Source: an uncultured Dialister sp.
Lineage (GTDB): Bacteria; Bacillota; Negativicutes; Veillonellales; Dialisteraceae
Assembly: GCA_900545365.1 (NCBI GenBank)
Contig: UQYL01000017.1
Location: 1 to 30,172, forward strand
Length of the DNA: 30,172 nt
Reading direction: 5' to 3'
In this document: positions 17,227-24,205 of the stretch, piece after piece
Position numbering within the stretch: position 1 is the first letter of the stretch
Layout: every line of letters starts with the position of its first letter
Position numbers and translations under genes: made by a program
Notes under the pieces: generated by a model
What the model was told of the DNA's origin: nothing
The model's database searches: none
The model's input: only the letters and a program-made list of their open reading frames with translations

Positions 17227-17306
17227 TGCGAAATGGGCGAATGTGGAAAGAAAGAGAAGAAAATCTTGCAGAATCGTTGGAATTCTTACGGGAAAGAGGC
17301 GATTTT

Positions 17307-17336
17307 TTTACAAAAGTGGGGGAAAGGTGATAAAAT
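17307..17336 (+). promoter_or_regulatory. Promoter of the 3D-domain protein gene
   Basis: -35 TTTACA (17307-17312), an 18-base spacer, -10 TAAAAT (17331-17336). TG at 17328-17329 gives an extended -10. Confidence 0.65.
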
Positions 17337-17362
17337 ATGGAAAATGAGCGGAGGTGAACGAT

Positions 17363-18391
17363 TTGCGCGGAAAAACAATAGGGATTTGCGCGGCGGTCCT
17401 GTGGATGCTCTCCGTGCAGGCGGTCCCGGCGCAGACGCTTCGGACGGGAATGAGCGGCGGCGAGGTGGCGGCCTTTCAGACAGCGCTTTCTGACGCGGGA
17501 TATTTTGCCCGCGCGGCCGACGGAGAGTACGGCTCGGCCACGGCAAAGGCCGTCGCGGTCTTCCAGTCTGAGCATGGACTTGCGGCGACGGGAACGGCAG
17601 ATGAGAAGACGCAGAAGGCAGTGCAAAAAGCGAAGAAAAAAGGCGGACGGAAAGGCGGCGGCATCCTCATGACGGCAGGGAATCGCGGGCAGGATGTGCA
17701 GGAATGCCAGCTGAGCCTCATCCGGGCAGGATTCCTCAGCGGCGCGGCGGACTCTGTTTTCGGTCCCGCTACGGAAAAAGCGGTGCGGGAATTTCAGAAA
17801 GAGAAAGGCCTTCCCGTATCCGGCGTGATCGATGAAGAGACGATGAAAGCGTTCTCGCGGCGCGAAGACAGAGGAAAGCGTTCTTCGGGAGAAAAGACGC
17901 TTCAGCCGGGGAGCCGGGGCAGAAAAGTCGCGGAGCTTCAGAATCTGCTCACCCACCACGGATTCGCTCCGGACGCGTCTGACGGCATTTACGGCCAGGG
18001 GACGGCGGAGCAGGTGCGGAAATTCCAGCGCTACAACGGTCTGAAAGAAACGGGAAAAGCCGATGAGGACGTCTGGGAAAAGCTGCGTTCCGCGCCTCTC
18101 TTTCAGGGCAGGTACAGAAAAGTGCTCCGCATGCAGGCTTCCGCGTACACGCCTCATGACAGCGGCGGTACGGGACATACGGCGAGCGGCAATATTGCGG
18201 GGAAAGGGCATGCCGCTGTCGATCCGTCGGTGATCCCGCTGGGCAGCCTCATTTATATCGAAGGCTACGGCTATGCGGTGGCTGACGATATCGGCGGAAG
18301 CGTCAGCGGGGATGTGATCGACGTCTGTGTGGACACGCTCGATCAGGCCTACGGCTGGGGACGCCGGAGAGTGAATGTATATATCATCTGA
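17363..18391 (+). CDS. Exported protein with three peptidoglycan-binding repeats and a C-terminal 3D domain
   Basis: A 342-residue predicted cell-wall protein. A signal peptide (MRGKTIGICAAVLWMLSVQAVPAQ) is followed by three PG_binding_1 repeats, at about residues 28-90, 105-170 and 180-240. Each has the pattern G-x-V-x-x-F/L-Q...DGxYGxxTxxAVxxFQ...G. A 3D domain fills the end (MQASAYTPHDSGGTGHTASG, AVDPSVIPLGS, AVADDIGGSVSGDVIDV), with its three conserved aspartates. The 3D fold is related to lytic transglycosylase MltA and to RlpA-like double-psi barrels, so a murein-cleaving role is plausible. The start is TTG 17363, 5 bases after GGAGGTGA (17350-17357). The GTG at 17354 lies inside that ribosome site. 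Confidence 0.88.
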   Translation: MRGKTIGICAAVLWMLSVQAVPAQTLRTGMSGGEVAAFQTALSDAGYFARAADGEYGSATAKAVAVFQSEHGLAATGTADEKTQKAVQKAKKKGGRKGGGILMTAGNRGQDVQECQLSLIRAGFLSGAADSVFGPATEKAVREFQKEKGLPVSGVIDEETMKAFSRREDRGKRSSGEKTLQPGSRGRKVAELQNLLTHHGFAPDASDGIYGQGTAEQVRKFQRYNGLKETGKADEDVWEKLRSAPLFQGRYRKVLRMQASAYTPHDSGGTGHTASGNIAGKGHAAVDPSVIPLGSLIYIEGYGYAVADDIGGSVSGDVIDVCVDTLDQAYGWGRRRVNVYII

Positions 18392-18400
18392 ACGTCTAAG

Positions 18401-18424
18401 AAGCGTCCTTCAGGGACGCTTTTT
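18401..18424 (+). terminator. Terminator of the 3D-domain protein gene
   Basis: AAGCGTCC (18401-18408) pairs with GGACGCTT (18414-18421) around a 5-base loop, followed by Ts. Confidence 0.85.
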
Positions 18425-18457
18425 GTGTGCTTTCCGGGGACCTCGGGTTCCGTCATA

Positions 18458-18486
18458 TTTAATTTTATGGGGCGATATGTTATGAT
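18458..18486 (+). promoter_or_regulatory. Possible promoter of the response-regulator operon
   Basis: TTTAAT (18458-18463), a 17-base spacer and TATGAT (18481-18486). The 228 bases between the terminator and the response regulator are AT-rich and hold no gene that I can support; this is the best promoter in them. Confidence 0.4.
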
Positions 18487-18619
18487 AATAAAAAATAAAA
18501 TTAGAGAAAAATGGAAATGCTGAGAGAATTTTCCGGGAAAATAAAGAAAATCATAAGAACGACAACAATAATAAGAGCATTCCCGGATAGAGAATGGGTC
18601 AGACATTTGGAGGGGAAAA

Positions 18620-19300
18620 ATGAGAAACTGTGTATTGATCATTGAGAATGACAAAAGCGTAGGGCATTTTTTGCAGATGAAGCTGGAATCGGAAGGCTTT
18701 TCCAGCCTGTATGACGGCACGGGCGAATCCGCGGTGGATCTGGCGGGCCAACGGCAGGTTGATCTGATCATTTTGGATCCGGACGCGCCCATGAAAGGGG
18801 GCAGCGAGATCCTGGGGAAAGTGCGGGCGGTCAGCCCGGTGCCGGTGATTTATCTGTCGGAAAACGGCAGCGTCGACGCAAAAGTGGCGGCGCTCGACGC
18901 GGGGGCCGACGATTACCTGACGAAACCTTATGCGACCAAAGAGCTGGTGGCGCGCATCCGCGCGGCGCTGCGGCGCCGTGAAGAACCGGCGGTCGTCGTC
19001 GATCCGGCCTATACGATCCGGGATCTGTATATTTATCCCGACCGCCACGAAGTGCGCGTCGGCGATGAGTACATTGATCTGACGAAGAAAGAATTTGACC
19101 TGATCCTGTTCCTGGCGAAAAACAAAAACCGCGTCCTGACGCGGCAGCAGATCCTGGAAGAAGTCTGGGGCTACGGGTATGTGGGAAATACGAATATTGT
19201 CGATGTCTATGTGAGATATCTCCGCAGCAAGATCGACGAAAAAATTGGCCGGAAATATATTCACACCATCCGCGGCATCGGCTACGTGGTGCGGGACTGA
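18620..19300 (+). CDS. OmpR/PhoB family response regulator (orphan)
   Basis: A two-component DNA-binding regulator of 226 residues. The receiver domain covers about residues 1-118, with the phosphorylation site D53 (LIILDPDAP), S in IYLSEN, and the lysine in LTKPY. The winged-helix DNA-binding domain runs about 130-226 (LTKKEFDLILFLAKNKNRVLTRQQILEEVWG, then YVRYLRSKID and IRGIGYVV). The usual acidic pair near residues 9-10 is E9-N10, although D11 follows. No histidine kinase gene lies next to it in this window. Start at ATG 18620 after TTGGAGGGG. The stop is one base before rnmV. Confidence 0.93.
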   Translation: MRNCVLIIENDKSVGHFLQMKLESEGFSSLYDGTGESAVDLAGQRQVDLIILDPDAPMKGGSEILGKVRAVSPVPVIYLSENGSVDAKVAALDAGADDYLTKPYATKELVARIRAALRRREEPAVVVDPAYTIRDLYIYPDRHEVRVGDEYIDLTKKEFDLILFLAKNKNRVLTRQQILEEVWGYGYVGNTNIVDVYVRYLRSKIDEKIGRKYIHTIRGIGYVVRD

Positions 19301-19301
19301 T

Positions 19302-19841
19302 ATGATACGGCAGGTCATCATCGCGGAAGGAAAGTCCGACATCGCAAGGATACAGCGGGCCGTGGAAGCGGATGTGATCGCCACGGAAGGCTATACGCTC
19401 CGTCCGGCGGTGCTGCGCGACATTCTGGCGGCTTATGAAAAAAGGGGCATTATCATCCTGACCGATCCGGACGGGCCGGGAGAACGGATACGGGCCAGAC
19501 TGGCGGCGCTTTTCCCGAAAGCGCTCCACGCGTTCGTTCCGAAGGATGAAGCAAAGACGGATGATGATGTAGGCATAGAGAACGCGTCGCCTGCATCGAT
19601 ACGGAAAGCGCTGGAGAAAGTACGCCCCTGCCGGCAGGAAGATTCCCGCCTCTTCAGCGCGGCCGATCTTTTTCGGGCCGGGCTGTCGGGCGGTGAAAAC
19701 TCTTCCGCAAAAAGAGCGGCCGTGGGCGCGCTCCTCGGGATCGGGTGGGGAAACAGCCGTCAGTTTTTGAAAAGACTGAATCATTTCGGCATTACCAGAG
19801 AAGAGTGGGAACGCGCGCTCAGCGCCTGCGGGGAGGAATAA
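19302..19841 (+). CDS. rnmV: Ribonuclease M5 (Toprim domain, 5S rRNA maturation)
   Basis: Cleaves the 5S rRNA precursor in Gram-positive-type bacteria. The protein is 179 residues. The N-terminal Toprim fold has the catalytic glutamate in IIAEGKSD and the DxD in LTDPDGPGERIR, followed by the family motif PKDEAKTDDDVGIENASPASI. The C-terminal third is the M5-specific domain. Start at ATG 19302, one base after the response-regulator stop; the ribosome site there is weak, consistent with coupling. The rnmV-rsmA order is standard in Bacillota; the response regulator in front is not. Confidence 0.92.
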   Translation: MIRQVIIAEGKSDIARIQRAVEADVIATEGYTLRPAVLRDILAAYEKRGIIILTDPDGPGERIRARLAALFPKALHAFVPKDEAKTDDDVGIENASPASIRKALEKVRPCRQEDSRLFSAADLFRAGLSGGENSSAKRAAVGALLGIGWGNSRQFLKRLNHFGITREEWERALSACGEE

Positions 19842-19842
19842 T

Positions 19843-20706
19843 ATGATTGAAGTCGAACTGGCAGACCGCGGCGCGGTGCAGTATATCGTCCGCCGCTTTA
19901 ATATACGCATCAAGCATCACCTGGGCCAGAATTTCCTGATCCGCCCGGAAGTGGTCAGGAAGATCGCGGAAGCGGCGGAGATCGGGCCGGGCGTGCCCGT
20001 CATGGAGATCGGCCCGGGCATCGGTACGCTGACGCAGGCTCTCGCCCGGACAGGAGCGGACGTGACGGCTTTTGAGATCGACACGTCCCTGGAAAAAGTG
20101 CTGGCCCATACGCTGGAGCCGTATCCGAATGTGCGCGTCATTTATGAAGACGTGCTGAAAGCGGATCTGCCGAAGCTGCTGGCGGGAAAGGTCTGGCATG
20201 CCGCGGCCAATCTGCCGTACTATATCACGACGCCCATCCTGCTGTACCTGATCCAGTCAGAGCTGCCCATTTCCCTTTTTGTCTTCATGATGCAGAAAGA
20301 AGTGGCGGAGCGGATCATGGCGGAGCCGGGAAGCAAAGCCTACGGCGCGCTGACTATCGCCGTGCAGTATTACTGTACCGTGGAGGAAGTCATGGAGATC
20401 CCGCCGTCGGCATTCATTCCCCGCCCGGCGGTGACCTCGGCCGTGCTGAAAATGAAGCGGAGGGAACAACCGGCGGTGGCGGTGAAAGATGAGAAGCTCT
20501 TTTTCCGTCTCGTGAAGATGGGTTTCGGACAGCGGCGGAAAGTATTTACCAACGCCATGAAGACCGGCGGCATTCCCCCGGCGGCGGGAGAAGAGATCCT
20601 GCGGCGGGCGGGCATTGATGGGAAGCGGCGGGGCGAGACGTTTTCGCTGGAAGAATACGGGCGCCTGGCCGACGCCTGGTACGATCTTCTCCGGGAAGAG
20701 AAATAA
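19843..20706 (+). CDS. rsmA: 16S rRNA (A1518/A1519-N6)-dimethyltransferase RsmA
   Basis: Dimethylates two adjacent adenines near the 3' end of 16S rRNA, using SAM, late in 30S assembly. The protein is 287 residues. KHHLGQNFLIRPEVVRKI is the family N-terminal signature, VMEIGPGIGTLTQAL is SAM motif I, and NLPYYITTPILL is the catalytic NLPY motif. VKMGFGQRRKVFTNAM lies in the C-terminal domain. Start at ATG 19843 with GGGAGGAA at 19831-19838, one base after the rnmV stop. Confidence 0.97.
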   Translation: MIEVELADRGAVQYIVRRFNIRIKHHLGQNFLIRPEVVRKIAEAAEIGPGVPVMEIGPGIGTLTQALARTGADVTAFEIDTSLEKVLAHTLEPYPNVRVIYEDVLKADLPKLLAGKVWHAAANLPYYITTPILLYLIQSELPISLFVFMMQKEVAERIMAEPGSKAYGALTIAVQYYCTVEEVMEIPPSAFIPRPAVTSAVLKMKRREQPAVAVKDEKLFFRLVKMGFGQRRKVFTNAMKTGGIPPAAGEEILRRAGIDGKRRGETFSLEEYGRLADAWYDLLREEK

Positions 20707-20716
20707 CAGAGAGAAG

Positions 20717-20739
20717 AGCGGCGCGGAGCGCCGCTTTTT
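20717..20739 (+). terminator. Terminator of the response regulator-rnmV-rsmA operon
   Basis: AGCGGCGC (20717-20724) pairs with GCGCCGCT (20728-20735) around a 3-base loop, with a T run after it. Confidence 0.85.
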
Positions 20740-20751
20740 ATTGCGGGAAAG

Positions 20752-20780
20752 TTGCAAAATGCGGAGGAACTGACTATAAT
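20752..20780 (+). promoter_or_regulatory. Promoter of the serS leader
   Basis: -35 TTGCAA (20752-20757), a 17-base spacer and a perfect -10 TATAAT (20775-20780). Confidence 0.75.
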
Positions 20781-20786
20781 ATTTCT

Positions 20787-20990
20787 AACGCAGAGAAGGA
20801 GAAAATCTCATTTCAGAAATCAAAAGAGAGCAGGCGGCCGGTGCGAGCCTGTATGGAGAGATGAGTTTCCGCTCCGGAGCGGCCGGTGATGAGCCGGACG
20901 GCGTATCCGATATCATACAAAGAGCTGGCAGAAATGCAATTTGGGTGGCACCGCGAAGTCTTTCGTCCCTTGGGAGAAAGGCTTTTTTGT
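20787..20990 (+). promoter_or_regulatory. T-box leader of serS (serine, specifier UCC)
   Basis: An uncharged-tRNA-sensing leader. The T-box core GGGTGGCACCGCG is at 20943-20955 and the terminator hairpin at about 20957-20988 ends in a T run. In stem I, GGAG (20798-20801) pairs with CTCC (20872-20875) and CTCAT (20807-20811) with ATGAG (20861-20865). The specifier loop between them presents UCC (20868-20870), a serine codon. The antiterminator bulge UGGC would pair with a GCCA acceptor end, fitting tRNA-Ser with G73. Low charged serine tRNA should therefore raise serS expression. This leader fills most of the 319-base gap before serS. Confidence 0.9.
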
Positions 20991-21025
20991 TTGCCCGAAG
21001 CGGATTTTATAAAAAGGAGACAATT

Positions 21026-22330
21026 ATGCTGGACATCAAATTCATCAGAGAACACACGGACGAAGTCAGGGAAAACCTGAAAAACCGCCACAATCCATTC
21101 GACATTGACGAAGTCATCAGGCTGGATGAGGAGAGAAGAAATCTCCTGCAGCAGACGGAACAGCTGAAGAGTCAGCGCAACGCGGAGACGAAGAAGATCG
21201 CTCAGGCCAAGAAAAATGGGGAAGATGCTTCCGCGGCGATCGCTGAAATGAAGGAAGTGGGCGAAAAGATCGCCGCCATCGACAAAGAGCTGAAAACCGT
21301 GGAAGAGAAGCTCCACGCGCTCCTGCTCCGCATCCCGAACATGACCGACAAGACCGTGCCGATCGGCAAGGACGACAGCGAAAATCCGGAAGTCCGCCGC
21401 TGGGGCGAGATCCCGACATTTGATTTCCCCATTAAAGCGCATTATGAGATCGGCGAAGATCTGGGCATTCTCGATTCGGAAAGAGCGGGCAAAGTCTCCG
21501 GCGCGCGGTTCTATTTTTACCTCGGCGCGGCGGCCCGTCTGGAACGGGCGGTGTATAACCTGATGCTCGATATGCACACGCAGGAAAATGATTATACGGA
21601 AGTCATTCCGCCGTACATCATCAATGGAGCATCCATGACCGGCACGGGGCAGCTGCCGAAATTTGCGGAAGATATGTACAAAGTGGAAGGGGAAGATATG
21701 TACATGACCCCGACCGCGGAAGTGCCGCTGACCAATTATTTCGCAGGGGAGATCCTGGACGGCAGAGACCTGCCGGTGCATGTGACGGCCTTTACTCCGT
21801 GCTTCCGTAAAGAAGCGGGGTCTGCCGGCAAGGACACGCGCGGCCTGATCCGTCAGCATCAGTTCCACAAGGTGGAAATGGTGAAGTACTGCAAGCCGGA
21901 AGACAGCTGGGACGAGCTGGAGAGCCTCACTGCCGAAGCGGAACGGGTGCTCCAGCGCCTGGGCCTGCCGTACCATGTGGTCTGCCTCTGCACGGGCGAC
22001 ATCGGATTCTCTTCCGCGAAGACCTATGACCTGGAAGTCTGGATGCCGGCGCAGAACAAGTACAGAGAAATCTCTTCCTGCTCGAACTGCCTCGATTTCC
22101 AGGCGCGCCGCGCGAATATCCGCTTCCGCCGCAATCCGGGGGACAAGCCGGAATTCGTGCATACCCTGAACGGTTCCGGCCTCGCTGTGGGAAGAACTGT
22201 CGCGGCGATCCTGGAAAATTACCAGCAGGCCGACGGCTCTGTGGTGATCCCGGAAGCGCTCCGTCCGTACATGGGCGGTCAGGAAGTCATCACGAAGAGA
22301 GAAGGCTTCCCGAGCTCGAAAAAAGACTGA
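21026..22330 (+). CDS. serS: Seryl-tRNA synthetase
   Basis: Class II aminoacyl-tRNA synthetase, charging tRNA-Ser. The protein is 434 residues. The N-terminal long helical arm (about residues 25-105, LDEERRNLLQQTEQLKSQRN) recognises the tRNA. The catalytic core has TPTAEVPLTNYF, motif 2 CFRKEAGSAGKDTRG and motif 3 NGSGLAVGRTVAAILENYQ. Start at ATG 21026 with AAGGAGA at 21014-21020. The longer in-frame opening from 20861 is T-box leader, not protein. No T-tailed terminator follows; the next promoter begins within 20 bases of the stop. Confidence 0.97.
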   Translation: MLDIKFIREHTDEVRENLKNRHNPFDIDEVIRLDEERRNLLQQTEQLKSQRNAETKKIAQAKKNGEDASAAIAEMKEVGEKIAAIDKELKTVEEKLHALLLRIPNMTDKTVPIGKDDSENPEVRRWGEIPTFDFPIKAHYEIGEDLGILDSERAGKVSGARFYFYLGAAARLERAVYNLMLDMHTQENDYTEVIPPYIINGASMTGTGQLPKFAEDMYKVEGEDMYMTPTAEVPLTNYFAGEILDGRDLPVHVTAFTPCFRKEAGSAGKDTRGLIRQHQFHKVEMVKYCKPEDSWDELESLTAEAERVLQRLGLPYHVVCLCTGDIGFSSAKTYDLEVWMPAQNKYREISSCSNCLDFQARRANIRFRRNPGDKPEFVHTLNGSGLAVGRTVAAILENYQQADGSVVIPEALRPYMGGQEVITKREGFPSSKKD

Positions 22331-22346
22331 CCGCCGTTTCCGCCCG

Positions 22347-22375
22347 TTGACAGACGCCCGGGCGGGTGATATACT
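22347..22375 (+). promoter_or_regulatory. Strong promoter of the tryptophan ECF transporter operon
   Basis: Consensus -35 TTGACA (22347-22352), a 17-base spacer, -10 TATACT (22370-22375) with TG at 22367-22368 (extended -10). A 7-base inverted repeat (CCGCCCG 22340-22346, CGGGCGG 22359-22365) straddles the -35. Confidence 0.8.
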
Positions 22376-22382
22376 TATCCCA

Positions 22383-22675
22383 ATTTAAGAGAGAAACAAC
22401 TTGTAAATTCAATGAGCGGGAAGAGTAGTCTGACGAGACGCATCAAAGAGAGCCGGCGGCGGTGAGAGTCCGGCATGATATCGTCTGATGAATGGGCCCG
22501 GGAGAAGCAGCCCGATCCGGAGCGGGGTAGGCGCTGACGGAGTCTTTCGCCGTTAGAAAGAAAGTCTATGCTATCATGCATACAGAGCCGGACTGTTTCA
22601 GTCAATCAGGGTGGCACCGCGGAATATGAGCCTTTCGTCCCTTGCACAGATGTGCAGAGGATGAAAGGCTTTTTT
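22383..22675 (+). promoter_or_regulatory. T-box leader of the ECF transporter, probably tryptophan-specific (specifier UGG)
   Basis: The T-box core AGGGTGGCACCGCGG is at 22608-22622. A long terminator hairpin (22629-22670, arms AGCCTTTC and GAAAGGCT) with a T tail follows. Stem I shows the loop-E hallmarks: AGTA (22424-22427) before GTCTGACG, which pairs with CGTCTGAT (22482-22489), directly followed by GAA (22490-22492). CGGG (22417-22420) pairs with CCCG (22497-22500) below. The loop thus presents UGG (22493-22495) or, one base later, GGG. The bulge UGGC (22612-22615) needs a tRNA with G73, as tRNA-Trp has; bacterial tRNA-Gly has U73 and its T-boxes carry UGGA. UGG/tryptophan is therefore favoured. 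It fills the 395-base gap after serS. Confidence 0.85.
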
Positions 22676-22725
22676 GTTATTCTCCGCCGCGGGCGGAAAA
22701 GATTCGTTTCAGAGAGGTGAAAGAA

Positions 22726-24204
22726 ATGGAGCAGGTCAAAGACGTGTCGCAGCTTGTATTTACCAAAGCGAGAGGGGGCCGTTTCCGCTGGCTCACCGTA
22801 GCGACGCTGATGCTTGCCATCGGGATGATCCTTCATCTTGTTTCTCCGTCCATCGCGGGATTCACGCCGAACTGGATGATCGCGACCTACTGCGTGGCGA
22901 TCCTGCTGACGAAGCCTACCTTCCGCCAGTGCCTCGGCATCTGCATGGTGGCGGCGCTTATGGAAGTCTTCACGAGCAAGTCCGCATTCCCATACGGCGA
23001 TTTTGCCAGTGAATTTGCCGGCGCTTACGTGGCGGGCTTCTTCGCCCACAAGGTGCCGCCGATCCACATCGGCCGCTTTTCCGTGCGGCCCATGCTCTGC
23101 GGATTCGTGACGACCATGGTGTCCGGCACGATCTTTGTGACGATCCTGAAACTGGTCATGGATATACCCATGAGCGTATTCCTTTACGGGATCATGCCGG
23201 CGGTCCTTCTTGTGGCGGTGGGGAACGCGGTGATCACGCCATTCCTGTACTTCCCGGCGCTGCGGCTCTTTGAATCCATGCACTACATGTCGGAGAGCGA
23301 GGAAGCGGACAGCGACCACAGCTGGCTTGTGCTGAAGCAGGAAAAACCGGGCCTTGTCAGCGTGGAGCATCTGACCTATACCTATCCGTTTTCGGAGAAG
23401 CCCGCTCTGACCGATGTGTCGCTCCAGATCCGGGAAAAAGATTTCGTCGTGCTCACCGGGCCGAACGGAGCGGGGAAAACGACGCTCCTCATGGCGATGA
23501 TCGGCGCGGTTCCGCATTATTACGGCGGCGTCATGCGCGGCATGGTCTACACGGACGGGCGGGCGACGACGCAGACGAATATCTCCGATCTCGCGTCGAG
23601 CATCGGCGTTATCCTCGCGGACTACGGTGCACAGATCGTCACGATGACGGTGGGAGAAGAAATGGCGTTCACTCTGGAAAACCACGGCTTCCCGCCGGAT
23701 GAGATCGTTCGCCGGTCAAAAGAAGCGCTGGCAAAAGTACACCTGGACGGGCTGGAGGACAGAAAAGTATCCATGCTCTCCGGCGGACAGCGGCAGCGCC
23801 TGGCCATCGCGGCGGTTCTCGCGGAGGAGCCGAAGATCCTCGTTTTCGATGAACCCACATCCGCTCTCGATCCGGAAGGCATCCAGGAATTTTACCGGCT
23901 GGTAGGCAGTCTGAACCGGGAATACGGGCTGACCGTGGTGGTGGCGGAACATCATCTGGAAGCGGTCCTTCCGTACGCGAAACGCTTCGTCCTGCTCGAC
24001 GGCGGGCAGATCGTCAGCGAAGGCACGCCGGAAGAGGTCATGAGATGCATGTATAAAAATCACATTTACGAAGAAGCGGTGCCCGACCTTTTCCGGGCGC
24101 AGCTCGATCTGGAAGAAACGGGAGAGACCTTCCCCTGCTCCTTCCTCAGTATGGAGGCGGCCGCCGCTTCGGTCAGAAAGAATCTCGGAAAGGAGGCGGA
24201 GTGA
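22726..24204 (+). CDS. Fused TrpP-like ECF S-component and ECF ATPase (putative tryptophan importer)
   Basis: A 492-residue fusion. Residues about 20-195 form a membrane domain of five or six hydrophobic segments (VATLMLAIGMILHLVSPSIA, GFTPNWMIATYCVAILLT), with strong similarity, as I recall the family, to TrpP/YhaG-type tryptophan transport proteins. Residues about 210-492 are a CbiO/EcfA-type ATPase: Walker A GPNGAGKT at about 245-252, signature LSGGQRQRLAIAAVLA at about 351, Walker B ILVFDEPTSALD, and H-loop AEHH. Start at ATG 22726 behind AGAGGTGA (22713-22720). It is the first gene of a three-gene ECF operon behind a T-box. The transporter class is certain; the tryptophan substrate is inferred from domain similarity plus leader. 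Confidence 0.85.
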   Translation: MEQVKDVSQLVFTKARGGRFRWLTVATLMLAIGMILHLVSPSIAGFTPNWMIATYCVAILLTKPTFRQCLGICMVAALMEVFTSKSAFPYGDFASEFAGAYVAGFFAHKVPPIHIGRFSVRPMLCGFVTTMVSGTIFVTILKLVMDIPMSVFLYGIMPAVLLVAVGNAVITPFLYFPALRLFESMHYMSESEEADSDHSWLVLKQEKPGLVSVEHLTYTYPFSEKPALTDVSLQIREKDFVVLTGPNGAGKTTLLMAMIGAVPHYYGGVMRGMVYTDGRATTQTNISDLASSIGVILADYGAQIVTMTVGEEMAFTLENHGFPPDEIVRRSKEALAKVHLDGLEDRKVSMLSGGQRQRLAIAAVLAEEPKILVFDEPTSALDPEGIQEFYRLVGSLNREYGLTVVVAEHHLEAVLPYAKRFVLLDGGQIVSEGTPEEVMRCMYKNHIYEEAVPDLFRAQLDLEETGETFPCSFLSMEAAAASVRKNLGKEAE

Positions 24205-24205
24205 T

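Noticed and set aside
22490..22496. Glycine (GGG) specifier in the second T-box
   Set aside because: One-base-shifted reading of the loop. The UGGC bulge does not fit the U73 discriminator of bacterial tRNA-Gly, and the protein domain resembles TrpP.
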